A stretch of DNA of 64,000 nucleotides from Archangium violaceum Cb vi76 (GCF_000733295.1 NZ_JPMI01000378.1:1-64000), one strand, 5' to 3'. Shown: positions 28,388-36,915, counted from the stretch's first letter. Notes: generated by a model from the sequence alone, not told the origin. Program-made: numbers and translations.

Positions 28388-28777
28388 ATGAGCACCAACG
28401 TCGCGGAGAAGAAGAGCAGCCTGTACGAGCAGATCGGCGGGGAGCCGGCCATGGAGGCGGCGGTGGATCTCTTCTACCGGAAGGTGCTGTCGGACGAGCG
28501 CATCAGCCACTTCTTCGAGGACGTGGACATGGAGCGCCAGTCGGCGAAGCAGAAGGCGTTCCTCACGATGGTGTGCGGAGGGCCGAGCGCGTACTCGGGC
28601 AAGGACATGCGCAAGGGGCATGCGCACCTGGTGCAGCGCGGGCTGAACGACACGCACTTCGACGCGGTGGTGGAGCACCTGTCGGCGACGCTGCTGGAGC
28701 TGGGCGTGGCGAAGCCGCTGGTGGAGCAGGTGCTGGCCATCGCCGGTGGCGCGCGGGCGGACGTGCTCGACCGCTGA
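28388..28777 (+). CDS. group I truncated hemoglobin
   Basis: 129 residues. 'SLYEQIGGEPAMEAAVDLFYRKVLSDERISHFF' (in parts), 'QKAFLTMVCGGPSAYSGKDM' and 'HAHLVQRGLNDTHFDAV' show the trHbN fold; the proximal His lies in 'AHLVQ'. Such globins bind O2 and NO and act as NO dioxygenases when supplied with electrons. Start 28388 is preceded by GGGGAGC and fits family length; an in-frame extension to 28190 would run through the operator. The next gene encodes a reductase, so the two together resemble a split flavohemoglobin. Confidence 0.92.
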   Translation: MSTNVAEKKSSLYEQIGGEPAMEAAVDLFYRKVLSDERISHFFEDVDMERQSAKQKAFLTMVCGGPSAYSGKDMRKGHAHLVQRGLNDTHFDAVVEHLSATLLELGVAKPLVEQVLAIAGGARADVLDR

Positions 28778-28796
28778 GTCCGAGGGGGGCACGCAC

Positions 28797-29813
28797 ATGG
28801 CGAGGGTGAAGCTCGAGGGCCAGTGGTACGGGCTGGACGAAGGCGAGTCGGTACTCGACGGACTGCTGAGGGGGGGCGTGCGGGTACCGCACTCGTGCCG
28901 GGCGGGGGCGTGCCAGTCCTGCCTGATGCGAGCCGAGGGCGGCGCGGTGCCGGCGAAGGCCCAGGTGGGCCTGAAGGAGACGCTCAAGGCCCGGGGCTAC
29001 TTCCTCTCGTGTGCGTGTCACCCCGAGGGGGACCTCGAGGTGGCGGGGGCGGGCGCGGAGCTGCGGGTGCCCGCGCGCATCGCCACGCTGGAGCGGCTGA
29101 GTGACAGCGTGCTGTGCGTGCGGCTGCGCCCGGAGAAGCCCTTGGAGTACCGGGCGGGCCAGTACGTGTCGCTGATCCGGGCGGACGGGCTGGCGCGCAG
29201 CTACTCGCTCGCCAGCCAGCCGCATGAGGACACGCTGGAGCTGCACGTACGCCGTACCGCCGGAGGCCGCATGAGCGGGTGGCTCTTCGACGAGGCCCGG
29301 CCCGGGGACGCGCTGGAGCTGCAGGGGCCCGCGGGCGAGTGCTTCTACGTGCCGGGCCGGCCGGAGCAACCGCTGCTGCTGGCCGGTACGGGCACGGGCC
29401 TGGCCCCGCTGTACGGCATCCTCCAGGATGCGCTGAGTCATGGGCACACCGGGCCCATCTGGCTCTTCCACGGTGCGCTCGAACCTTCGGGGCTCTACCT
29501 CGTGGAGGAGCTCCGGGCGTTGCAATCCTGTTACAGTCAGTTCCAGTACCGCCCCTGCGTTCTCAAGGGGCAAGAAAGAGTGGGCGTGACGGTGGGGGCG
29601 TTGGACGCGGTCATCAAGGAAGCGTGCCCCCGGCCTGCCGGTTGGCGGGCTTGGCTGTGCGGCGACCCTTCGCTGGTGCTATCCCTGAGAAAGAAGCTTT
29701 TCCTCGCCGGGCTGTCGCTCAAGGACCTCCATGCGGATGCGTTCCTCCCGAGCACTCCTCCGCCGCAGGAAGGAGTGGAGGTCTCGGGCCGTGCATCTGA
29801 CGCTTCACGCTGA
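28797..29813 (+). CDS. 2Fe-2S ferredoxin/FAD/NAD(P) oxidoreductase, probable globin reductase
   Basis: 338 residues. An N-terminal plant-type ferredoxin has the cluster cysteines in 'CRAGACQSC' with a fourth in 'YFLSCACH' (residues about 34-75). It is followed by a ferredoxin-NADP reductase-like half: FAD motif 'RSYSLAS' and nucleotide motif 'LLAGTGTGLAPLYG'. The Cys-Gly-Asp motif appears as 'WLCGDPSLV'. The domain order matches phenol hydroxylase/benzoate dioxygenase reductases. Placed 19 bases after the globin gene, it most likely re-reduces the globin heme during NO detoxification; this is inference. Confidence 0.9.
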   Translation: MARVKLEGQWYGLDEGESVLDGLLRGGVRVPHSCRAGACQSCLMRAEGGAVPAKAQVGLKETLKARGYFLSCACHPEGDLEVAGAGAELRVPARIATLERLSDSVLCVRLRPEKPLEYRAGQYVSLIRADGLARSYSLASQPHEDTLELHVRRTAGGRMSGWLFDEARPGDALELQGPAGECFYVPGRPEQPLLLAGTGTGLAPLYGILQDALSHGHTGPIWLFHGALEPSGLYLVEELRALQSCYSQFQYRPCVLKGQERVGVTVGALDAVIKEACPRPAGWRAWLCGDPSLVLSLRKKLFLAGLSLKDLHADAFLPSTPPPQEGVEVSGRASDASR

Positions 29814-30249
29814 CTACGCGCTGCGCGTGCTGCTGTACCTCGCGGTCAACCCGGATCGGGTGATCTCCACGGGCGAGGTGAGCGGTGCCTACGGTATCTC
29901 CAAGCACCACCTCGTCCGGGTGGTGCAGGGGCTGGGCCGCCACGGCTTCGTGGAGGTGCGGCCGGGCCGCTCCGGCGGCGTGGTGCTGGCCCGGGCTCCG
30001 GCGGAGATCTCCGTGGGCGAGGTGGTGCGCCGCATGGAGCCGGACTTCCACATCGTGGAGTGTTTCGATCCGAAGACGAACACCTGCCCCATCACCCCGG
30101 CGTGTGGACTGATCGGCGTGCTCAACGAGGCAACGCGCGCCTTCCTGGCCACGCTGGACAAGTACACCCTGGAAGACCTGGTGCGGCGCAGTCCGCGCAA
30201 GCTGTCCGCCTACTTCCTCAAGCCCGCGGCGAACGCCGAGGTGGGTTGA
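29791..30249 (+). CDS. nsrR: Rrf2-family regulator, NsrR type
   Basis: 152 residues from a GTG at 29791, which overlaps the reductase gene by 23 bases and has GGAGG upstream. 'MHLTLHADYALRVLLYLAV' is the Rrf2 N-terminus, followed by the winged-helix region 'SKHHLVRVVQGLGRHGFVEV' and wing 'RPGRSGGVVLARAP'. Three cysteines in 'ECFDPKTNTCPITPACGL' match the NsrR iron-sulfur ligands that react with nitric oxide. The operator-like dyad at 28331 is its probable target, giving feedback control of its own operon. Confidence 0.92.
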   Translation: MHLTLHADYALRVLLYLAVNPDRVISTGEVSGAYGISKHHLVRVVQGLGRHGFVEVRPGRSGGVVLARAPAEISVGEVVRRMEPDFHIVECFDPKTNTCPITPACGLIGVLNEATRAFLATLDKYTLEDLVRRSPRKLSAYFLKPAANAEVG

Positions 30250-30251
30250 GC

Positions 30252-30509
30252 ATGGTCGGGCCCGTGCTGGAGCTCTTCCACCGCATCGCGGAGCCGACCT
30301 CGGCGGAAGCGCGCCGCTACGTGGTGGACTACGCGCTGGAGGATCGGGTGCGCTTCCGCAACGTCGCCTTCGAGGAGGCGCAAGCGGCGTGGAAGGAGCT
30401 CGGGGGACACAGCACGCCCGCGCTCTGGGACGGTGAGCACCTGCACCAGGGCGCCCAGGCGGTCCTGGCGAGACTGCAGGCGGTTGTCAACCTCGGTCGC
30501 GACGGCTGA
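30252..30509 (+). CDS. small thioredoxin/glutaredoxin-fold protein without CxxC
   Basis: 85 residues, beginning two bases after the nsrR stop and so part of the operon. 'VLELFHRIAEPTSAEARRYV' occupies the place of a glutaredoxin active site, but the Cys pair is missing. 'VRFRNVAFEEAQAAWKELGG', 'STPALWDGEHLHQGAQAVL' follow the glutaredoxin pattern, with the cis-Pro as TPAL. It is likely a degenerate glutaredoxin-like protein rather than an active thiol reductase. No specific function is known. Confidence 0.65.
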   Translation: MVGPVLELFHRIAEPTSAEARRYVVDYALEDRVRFRNVAFEEAQAAWKELGGHSTPALWDGEHLHQGAQAVLARLQAVVNLGRDG

Positions 30510-30668
30510 CGCTTCCGGCATGTCGCGTGCCAGTGCCTCGTGGGCCCGAGCGCCTTGTGGTGGGAGAGCGACCTTCACCCAAGCTATGCGCCGGCATGCG
30601 GGGAACTCACGAGGAGATGAAAGTCGGGGCTGGTCACGGAACGCGGCTCGGTTATCTTGCCGCTCCCC

Positions 30669-31712
30669 ATGTCGCTGACCCCCGCCGAACGCCAGGACAG
30701 GTTTCAAGCGGCGTTCCTGGGACTCGCCATCGGAGATGCCCTCGGGTTTCCCCTGAGGGGCGTGCCTCCAGCGAGCCTCACGCGCCTGCCTGGACTGGCG
30801 GAGGACTTCGCGCCTCGGCCTCGGGGGAAGTTCGCCAAGGGCCAGTTCTCGGATGACACGCAGCTGATGCTGGCGGCGGCCGAGAGCGTCATCCGCGAGA
30901 ACAAGGTGGACGGGCGCAGCGCGGCGGCGCACCTGGCGTGGCTGTGGCAGGAGGGCATCATCCTCCAGCCGCCCAAGCAGCTGGCCGAGGCGCTGCAGAA
31001 GCTGGCGCAGGGCACGCCGTGGATGAGCGCGGGGGCGCCACTGGGAGTGAAGTGCCCCTCGGTGCTCAGCCGCGGGGTGGTGGTGGGCCTCTTCGAGAGC
31101 AAGAGCCGGGTGCGCATCCGCCACGACGCGGGCGTGCTGACGGTGCTCACGCACAAGGACCCGACGTGCGCGGCGGCGGCGGCCGCGTTCGCGCAGGCCA
31201 TCGCGCTGGGGCTGACGACGAGCGAGCCGCTCACGCCCGCGGAGTTCTGCGAGGAGCTGGCGCTGTCGGCGGCGGCGCACGACAAGGAGCTGGCCGAGGA
31301 GCTGCGGCACCTGCCCCGGCTGCTGACGTGGGATCCCGCGCGGGCGCTGACGCAGCTGCGCAAGGTGAGCGTGCCGCCCAGCCAGCTCAAGGGCGTGGAC
31401 GGGCTGCCGCCGCACGTGGTGCCGGTGCTGCTCACCGCGCTGTACGCCACGCTGAAGGTGCCGCACGACTTCCGCCAGGCGGTGGAGCTGGTGCTGCGCT
31501 GCGGCGGCGAGGCGGACGTGGCCGCGGCGTGCACGGGGGCCCTGGTGGGAGCGCACCTGGGCACGGCGGCCATTCCGGCGCGGCTGCGCAAGAACGTGCT
31601 GTACGCGGACACGTTGCTGGACACGGCGGACCGCCTCTTCCAGGCGCGGCAGGTGCGCGAGACGCTCGCCACCGCGCTGGCCCAGCAGCACCACCCGAAG
31701 CGCCGCCGCTGA
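30669..31712 (+). CDS. ADP-ribosylglycohydrolase (DraG) family protein
   Basis: 347 residues. The N-terminal 'AAFLGLAIGDALGFPLRG' and 'FSDDTQLMLAAAESV' (metal-binding S/D-D-T), and the C-terminal 'RCGGEADVAAACTGALVGAH' with its second acidic site (E-A-D where D-x-D is usual), define the DraG/ARH fold. Enzymes of this family remove ADP-ribose from proteins or other targets. The start ATG lies 160 bases after the NO operon; the region between holds no ORF. A kinase-macrodomain protein encoded 4 kb downstream also has an ADP-ribose-linked module. Confidence 0.88.
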   Translation: MSLTPAERQDRFQAAFLGLAIGDALGFPLRGVPPASLTRLPGLAEDFAPRPRGKFAKGQFSDDTQLMLAAAESVIRENKVDGRSAAAHLAWLWQEGIILQPPKQLAEALQKLAQGTPWMSAGAPLGVKCPSVLSRGVVVGLFESKSRVRIRHDAGVLTVLTHKDPTCAAAAAAFAQAIALGLTTSEPLTPAEFCEELALSAAAHDKELAEELRHLPRLLTWDPARALTQLRKVSVPPSQLKGVDGLPPHVVPVLLTALYATLKVPHDFRQAVELVLRCGGEADVAAACTGALVGAHLGTAAIPARLRKNVLYADTLLDTADRLFQARQVRETLATALAQQHHPKRRR

Positions 31713-31908
31713 AGCTCCGGTACGGATGAAGGGCCGGCGCGGAGCCGGGCCCCTGGTTGCCCGCTCGCCCCGGAGGGGGCAGCCGGGCGTTGGCGTGTCC
31801 TGGCCGCCAGACTTCCCGCGGAATGTTCCCGCTCCCACCTTCCGCGGGAGAGTGGGACGTCCCCGGCACCCCGGGGAAGGCCCGCGGGATGCCCCGGGAG
31901 GCGGAGAC

Positions 31909-32313
31909 GTGGAACTCGAGTCGGAGCGTCTGGAGCGAAGGCAACTGGAGTCGTTGTCCACGGCGGAGCTCATCCGCCATGCCATCGAGGAGGCTCGGCT
32001 GCTGGCGCGGGCCGAGGTGCTGCACGCCAAGAAGGAGTTGCAGCAGGAGGTGAAGGCGGCGCGCACCTCGGGAATCCTGCTGGGCGCGGGAGGCGTGCTG
32101 GGGCTGATGGGCCTGGCGGCCCTCCTGGTGGCGCTGGGGCTGGCGTTGCCGCTGAGCGAGACGCTCGGCGTGCTGCTGGTGGGCGTCTTCCTGGTGGTGG
32201 TGTCGGGCGGCCTGGCGTTCGCGGGCGTCAAGCGGCTGCCGAAGAAGCCCCTGCCGCACACGCAGGAACGGCTGAAGACGGACCTCGCCCGCACCCGGGA
32301 GACATTGCAATGA
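31909..32313 (+). CDS. phage holin 3_6/DUF1469-like membrane protein
   Basis: 134 residues from GTG 31909 preceded by GGGAGGCGGAG; an in-frame start at 31726 would add a non-conserved Arg/Pro/Gly stretch. An amphipathic helix ('STAELIRHAIEEARLLARAE', then 'LHAKKELQQEV') is followed by two membrane helices ('GVLGLMGLAALLVALGLALP' and 'LGVLLVGVFLVVVSGGLAFA') and a basic tail. This pattern matches the bacterial holin-X family, usually found beside DUF3618-type proteins in envelope operons. No phage genes are near. Confidence 0.78.
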   Translation: MELESERLERRQLESLSTAELIRHAIEEARLLARAEVLHAKKELQQEVKAARTSGILLGAGGVLGLMGLAALLVALGLALPLSETLGVLLVGVFLVVVSGGLAFAGVKRLPKKPLPHTQERLKTDLARTRETLQ

Positions 32314-32840
32314 GCGAGCAGGACGACAAGAGCGGCGGACACATCACCGCGGGCATGGGCGATCGCGAGCAGGTGGAGAAGACGGCGGACCGGCTGCGCG
32401 ACGAGCTGCTGCTCACGCTCGAGGAGCTGGACCGGCGGCGCGAGCGGGCCATGGACGTGAAGTACCAGGTGGGCAAGGCCGTGGAGAAGAACCGCGACGT
32501 GCTCATCCAGGCGGGCGGTGTCGCGGTGGCGCTGGCCGTGGCGGGCATGGGCTACTCGTGGTGGCGGGCGCGTCACCGCGAGGAGCTGCTGTGGAAGCAC
32601 CGCGCGCGGGCGCTGCGGCGCGCCTGGGAGCATCCGGACCGGGTGGCCTCGCGCGCCGAGGAGCGCCCGGTGGGCATCGAGCTCGGACGCAAGCTCGTCC
32701 TCATCTTCGTCAGCACGCTGGCCTCGGCCATGGCCCGGCGCGCGGTGCAGTCGCTGCTGCCTCCCGCCGAACAGACACCGGCCCCGGAGGGCAGGAAGCG
32801 CCTCGGGCTGCGTTTCCCGCAGACTCCCGCCCACGCGTAG
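32310..32840 (+). CDS. DUF3618-like envelope protein
   Basis: 176 residues; the start overlaps the previous stop (ATGA). It begins with an acidic helical region ('QVEKTADRLRDELLLTLEEL', 'DRRRERAMDVKYQVGKAVEK'), followed by one membrane helix ('VLIQAGGVAVALAVAGMGYS'), a basic segment and a second hydrophobic stretch ('KLVLIFVSTLASAM'). Neighbouring holin-X plus DUF3618 pairs are common in proteobacteria, but their role is unclear. The pair is probably one operon with the gene before it. Confidence 0.7.
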   Translation: MSEQDDKSGGHITAGMGDREQVEKTADRLRDELLLTLEELDRRRERAMDVKYQVGKAVEKNRDVLIQAGGVAVALAVAGMGYSWWRARHREELLWKHRARALRRAWEHPDRVASRAEERPVGIELGRKLVLIFVSTLASAMARRAVQSLLPPAEQTPAPEGRKRLGLRFPQTPAHA

Positions 32841-32921
32841 GCCGCCGGAGCGGAGGGGGGACGGCGTGGCACTCTCCCGTCAACGGAGGGCGCCGCGTTC
32901 TCGTCCTCACATGGATAAGAA

Positions 32922-32950
32922 TTGTTTATTGCGAGAAACCCGTGCATAAA
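32922..32950 (+). promoter_or_regulatory. candidate promoter of cydAB
   Basis: TTGTTT and CATAAA 17 bases apart in a distinctly AT-rich island (32910-32960) just before cydA. No clear Shine-Dalgarno follows. By-eye assignment; regulation by oxygen or NO is not shown by a recognised site. Confidence 0.3.
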
Positions 32951-32967
32951 GCAGATTCATCCACGAC

Positions 32968-34299
32968 ATGGATCTGCTCTACGCGCGCGCCCAGATGGGC
33001 CTGTCCCTCGCCTTCCACATCGTCTTCGCGGCGGCGGGAATCGCGCTGCCGTTGTTGATGGTGCTCAGTGACTTGAAGGCCCGGAGGACGGGAGACGCGG
33101 ACTACGCGCTGCTCAGCCGGAAGCTGGCGAAGGGGACGGCCATCCTCTTCGCGGTGGGCGCGGTGAGCGGCACGGTGCTCTCCTTCGAGCTGGGGCTGCT
33201 GTGGCCCGCCTTCATGGGCACCTACGGGGAAGTCATCGGCCTGCCCTTCGCGCTGGAGGGGACGGCCTTCTTCACCGAGGCGGTGTTCCTCGGCATCTAC
33301 CTGTACGGGCGGGAGCGGATACCGGCGGGGCTGCACCTCTTCTCGGGGGTGATGGTGGCGCTGAGTGGCGCGGCGAGCGCCTTCTTCGTCACGCTGGTGA
33401 ACGTCTTCATGAATGACCCGTCGGGCTTCACGCTCACGGCGGGCGGGCCGGTGAACGTGGATCCGGTGGCGGCGATGTTCAGCCCGGGCTGGCGGCACCA
33501 GACGGCGCACACGCTGCTCGCGTGCTACCAGGCGAGTGCCTTCGCCATGGCGGGCATCCACGCCTTCGTGCTGCTGCGGCACCCGGGTGCGGCCTTCCAC
33601 CGCAAGGCGCTCTCGATAGCGTTGCCGCTGGCGTGCCTCTCCGCGCTGGTACAGCCGCTGGTGGGGCACCAGTCCGCGGAGCACGTGGCGCGCGCGCAGC
33701 CGTTGAAGCTGGCCGCCGCGGAGGGCCTGTTCCAGACGCAGCGGGGCGCGGGGCTGAGCGTCGGCGGGCTGCCGGACGTGGAGACGGGCACCATGCGCTA
33801 CGCGGTGGAGATTCCCAAGGGTCTCTCCATCATGGCCTTCATGGATCCGGACGCGGAGGTGAAGGGGCTCGACGCCTTCCCGCGTGACGAGTGGCCGCCG
33901 GTGGCCAAGGTGCACGTGGCCTTCCAGGTGATGGTGGGGACGGGGGGCGCGATGGCGCTGCTGGCGGTGGTGACGCTCTTCCTGCGCTGGCGGCGCGAGG
34001 CGTGGCCCGAGGACCGGCGGGTGCTGTGGGGGTGGCTGCTGTGCGGACCGCTCGGGGTGGTGGCGATGGAGGCGGGGTGGCTCGTCACCGAGTGGGGACG
34101 GCAGCCGTGGATCATCCGCGGGGTGATGCGCACGGGCGAGGCGGTGACGCCAGTGCAGCACCTGGCGGCGCCCTTCTGGACGTTCACGCTCGTCTACGTC
34201 TTCCTGGGGGCGATGGTCGTCTTCCTCATGGTGAGGCAGGTGGCGGGCACGCTGCCGGGCCACGAGCCGCCGGTGGGGGAGGTGGCCCATGAGCACTGA
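32968..34299 (+). CDS. cydA: cytochrome bd-type quinol oxidase subunit I
   Basis: 443 residues with about nine membrane helices. The conserved His in 'MGLSLAFHIVFAAAG' (heme b595/d side), 'GLPFALEGTAFFTEAVFLG', 'RHQTAHTLLACYQASAFAMA' (second heme His) and 'HVAFQVMVG' (Met ligand) identify CydA. The Q-loop is short, as in cyanide-insensitive CIO-type oxidases. The enzyme oxidises quinol and reduces O2 to water in the inner membrane, and is typically resistant to NO and low oxygen. Its gene overlaps cydB by 11 bases. Confidence 0.95.
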   Translation: MDLLYARAQMGLSLAFHIVFAAAGIALPLLMVLSDLKARRTGDADYALLSRKLAKGTAILFAVGAVSGTVLSFELGLLWPAFMGTYGEVIGLPFALEGTAFFTEAVFLGIYLYGRERIPAGLHLFSGVMVALSGAASAFFVTLVNVFMNDPSGFTLTAGGPVNVDPVAAMFSPGWRHQTAHTLLACYQASAFAMAGIHAFVLLRHPGAAFHRKALSIALPLACLSALVQPLVGHQSAEHVARAQPLKLAAAEGLFQTQRGAGLSVGGLPDVETGTMRYAVEIPKGLSIMAFMDPDAEVKGLDAFPRDEWPPVAKVHVAFQVMVGTGGAMALLAVVTLFLRWRREAWPEDRRVLWGWLLCGPLGVVAMEAGWLVTEWGRQPWIIRGVMRTGEAVTPVQHLAAPFWTFTLVYVFLGAMVVFLMVRQVAGTLPGHEPPVGEVAHEH

Positions 34300-35335
34300 G
34301 CTGTGGCTGGGCGGAGCGTTGGTGGCCGCCTTCGTCCTCTACGCGCTCTTCGGGGGCGCGGACTTCGGGGGTGGCGTCTGGGATTTGCTGGCCTCGGGGC
34401 CGCGCAAGGCGGAGCAGCGGGCGCTCATCGCGAAGGCGCTCGGGCCGGTGTGGGAGGTGAACCACGTCTGGCTCATCATCGGCATCGTCATCCTCTTCTC
34501 GGCCTTCCCGAGGGCCTTCGCGGCGTTGTCGGTGGCGCTGCATGTGCCCCTGACGCTGTTGCTGCTGGGCATCGTCTTCCGAGGCACGGCCTTCACCTTC
34601 CGCACGTACGACGCGCGCGGGGACGCGGTACAGCGGCGCTGGGGGCTCGTCTTCAGCGTGGCGAGCGTGCTGTCGCCGGCGCTGCTGGGCATGTGCGTGG
34701 GGGCGGTGGTGAGCGGGGACATCCGCGTGCAGGGGCTCGTGGTGGTGAGCGGGTTCTTCTCCGCGTGGCTGTCTCCGTTCGCGCTGGCGGTGGGGGCGCT
34801 GGCCCTGTGCCTCTTCGCCTTCCTGGCGGCGGTGTACCTCATCGCGGAGACGCGCGAGCCCGGGCTCCAGGAGGACTTCCGGAAGCGGGCGCTGGGGGCG
34901 GGAGTGGCGGTGTTCCTGGCGGCGCTGGGGGTGCTGGTGCTCGCACGGGAGGGAGCGCCCCGGGTGTGGGAGGGGCTGACGGGCTCGCCTTTCGCGTTGG
35001 TGCTGCACGCGGCGACGGCGGTGGCGGCGGTGCTGGCCTTCGGGTTGCTGCTCGCGCGGCGTTTCTGGCTGGCCCGAGTGGCGGCGGCGGCGCAGGTGGG
35101 CCTCATCGTGGTGGGGTGGGCGGCCTCGCAATACCCGTACCTGGTGGTGCCGGACCTCACGCTCCAGGGGGCGGCGGCGTCCGTGGCCACGCAGCGGGCC
35201 CTGCTGGTGGCGCTCGCGGTGGGGGCCGCGCTCATCATTCCCTCGCTGCTCTTCCTGCTGAGGGTGTTCCAGTCCGCACCCAATGTGCCCATTTCCCCTC
35301 GCCCTCCGGGAGAGGGACGGGGTGAGGGTATCTGA
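34289..35335 (+). CDS. cydB: cytochrome bd-type quinol oxidase subunit II
   Basis: 348 residues, about eight membrane helices. 'ALFGGADFGGGVWDLLASG', 'LGPVWEVNHVWLIIGIVILF' and 'FRTYDARGDAVQRRWGLVFS' match CydB, the partner subunit that stabilises the heme subunit. The last 13 or so codons (from about 35296, 'SPRPPGEGRGEGI') are encoded by a REP element, so the native C-terminus has been extended or replaced by repeat sequence. The membrane core is complete, so function is probably intact. Confidence 0.94.
   Translation: MSTELWLGGALVAAFVLYALFGGADFGGGVWDLLASGPRKAEQRALIAKALGPVWEVNHVWLIIGIVILFSAFPRAFAALSVALHVPLTLLLLGIVFRGTAFTFRTYDARGDAVQRRWGLVFSVASVLSPALLGMCVGAVVSGDIRVQGLVVVSGFFSAWLSPFALAVGALALCLFAFLAAVYLIAETREPGLQEDFRKRALGAGVAVFLAALGVLVLAREGAPRVWEGLTGSPFALVLHAATAVAAVLAFGLLLARRFWLARVAAAAQVGLIVVGWAASQYPYLVVPDLTLQGAAASVATQRALLVALAVGAALIIPSLLFLLRVFQSAPNVPISPRPPGEGRGEGI
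35296..35329 (+). repeat. REP-like element overlapping the cydB 3' end
   Basis: Same 34-base sequence as at 14916 (CCCTCGCCCTCCGGGAGAGG onward). It lies inside the annotated cydB frame and forms an inverted pair with the element at 35408. Confidence 0.8.
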
Positions 35336-35407
35336 TGAACCCGGGTTGAACCCGGTGTCCCCACGTGGGGGCCACGGGTTGAGGAACTGGTCCAGGCCCC
35401 CTCCACC

Positions 35408-35433
35408 CCCACCCTCTCCCGGAGGGCGAGGGA
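35408..35433 (-). repeat. REP-like element, inverted partner
   Basis: ACCCTCTCCCGGAGGGCGAG in the opposite orientation to the 35296 copy, about 80 bases away; the pair sits between the convergent cydB and kinase genes. Confidence 0.7.
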
Positions 35434-35439
35434 GCCGTC

Positions 35440-36915
35440 TCACGGAAATCGCCGTGCGACCGCGGGCACGAAGGTCCGGTCATCGGGTGCGGCTTCCAGG
35501 AGCTGCGCGGGCCTGCCCACCTCGGGTGTGGGCGCGTCCTCGTCGAGCAGCACGCTCTCGAGCACGTCCCGGAAGCGCTCGCGCAACGACTCCTCGTACA
35601 GCACGAAGCGCACCTCGCGCAGCCGGCTGCCGCCCAGCAGCAGGTGCCAGCGCAGCGCCGACGCCTCCGCGCGAGCACTCGCCTCGACCGTCACCCGTCC
35701 CGCGCCCGTGCCCAGCGCCGGCACCGCGAGCGAGCTCAACCCTTCTTCCTCCGCGGTCAGCAACGCCCGCTGCATCGCCCGGCCGATGCAACTGACCTCC
35801 TCCCACGCGCTCACCGCGTGCAGCACCCGCTGGCACGCGAGCCGCCCCGCCCCCGTGGAGATGCACGCCCCGAGCGGCTGCTCTCCCCAGTGGTGCGCCT
35901 CCTGCTGGATGCTCTCCCCGCCGTGGGCCCGCAGGGCCGCCGCGGCCCCACCCGTCATGTTCAACTGGGGCACCGCCGGGCTCACGATGCCGTCCACCCG
36001 CGCCAGCGCCAGGTCCCCGGTCTCGCAGACGATCCGCGTGGAACCCAGGGTCAACGTGCCGTCCTCCAGCCGCGTGGCGGCACCGGGTGGGCGCGTGGTG
36101 GAGGCAAGCCGTGCGAACAGGTGGCGCACCTGGGCCACGTCGGGAAAGCGCGCGTCGGGCCGCGGCGCGAGCATGCGCGCCAGCACGTGCTGGAAGTACG
36201 CCTCCTCGGGTCCGCTGGGGCTGGGGAAGACGGGGTGCGCCTCACCGCGCAGCCGGGGCTCGATGCCCTCGAAGGGCGGCCGCCCGTAGCGCAGGTGATA
36301 GGCCGTGGCGCCCAGGCCGAATACGTCCGCGCGCCGATCGAACGCCTCTCCGCGCAGCACCTCGGGGGCCATGTACGGCCCCGTGCCCGAAATCTCCCCT
36401 CCACTCGCTCCCCCCACGTTCCGGGCCACCGCGATGCCGAAGTCCCCCAGCTTCGTCCCCAGCTCCGGCGAGTCCAGGATGTTCGACGGCTTGAGGTCCC
36501 GGTGCAGGATGCCGGTGAGGTGCGCGGCCGCGAGCCCCTCGGCCACCTGGGCGAGCACCTCGCAGACGAACCACAGCGGCAGCCCGTACCCCAGGGCCCG
36601 GCGCCGGCGCACGTCCACCTCGTCCATGTCGATGCCGTCCACGTACTCCTGCACCAACAGCGGTGTCCCCTGGTGGATGCGCACGTCCGTGGCGCGCACC
36701 ACGCGGTGGCTGGGCACGCGCGCCATCAGCCGGGCCTCGTTGAGCATGCGCTGGTAGCGCTCCTCGGGGTCCGCCTGGAAGTGTGGCTTGAGCGTCTTGA
36801 TCACCAGCGGCGACGCCAGCAGCACATGCCGCGCGAGCCACACGTCGCTCATCCCACCACCGCCGATACGGCCCCATATCTCGTAATCCCCGATGCGTGC
36901 GCCGGACTCGATCAT
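35440..36915 (-). CDS. Ser/Thr protein kinase fused to a macrodomain-like module
   Basis: 491 residues. The kinase occupies about residues 8-270: Gly loop 'GRIGGGGMSDVWLAR', 'VIKTLKP', catalytic 'ILHRDLKPSNILD', 'LGDFGIA' and 'GTGPYMAPEVLRGEAFDRRA'. After a linker, residues about 310-460 look like a macrodomain: 'DGIVSPAVPQLNMTGGAAAA', 'STGAGRLACQRVLHAVS', 'SLAVPALGTGAGRV'. These are positions used by ADP-ribose binders. No signal or membrane segment is seen. Start 36915 is favoured because the kinase begins there; in-frame ATGs lie further up (36996 and beyond). A kinase linked to an ADP-ribose reader is uncommon. Confidence 0.82.
   Translation of the reverse strand: MIESGARIGDYEIWGRIGGGGMSDVWLARHVLLASPLVIKTLKPHFQADPEERYQRMLNEARLMARVPSHRVVRATDVRIHQGTPLLVQEYVDGIDMDEVDVRRRRALGYGLPLWFVCEVLAQVAEGLAAAHLTGILHRDLKPSNILDSPELGTKLGDFGIAVARNVGGASGGEISGTGPYMAPEVLRGEAFDRRADVFGLGATAYHLRYGRPPFEGIEPRLRGEAHPVFPSPSGPEEAYFQHVLARMLAPRPDARFPDVAQVRHLFARLASTTRPPGAATRLEDGTLTLGSTRIVCETGDLALARVDGIVSPAVPQLNMTGGAAAALRAHGGESIQQEAHHWGEQPLGACISTGAGRLACQRVLHAVSAWEEVSCIGRAMQRALLTAEEEGLSSLAVPALGTGAGRVTVEASARAEASALRWHLLLGGSRLREVRFVLYEESLRERFRDVLESVLLDEDAPTPEVGRPAQLLEAAPDDRTFVPAVARRFP

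Noticed and set aside
31726-31908. Upstream coding extension of the holin-X-like gene
   Set aside because: The Arg/Pro/Gly-rich translation is unlike the family, and GTG 31909 has a good ribosome site.
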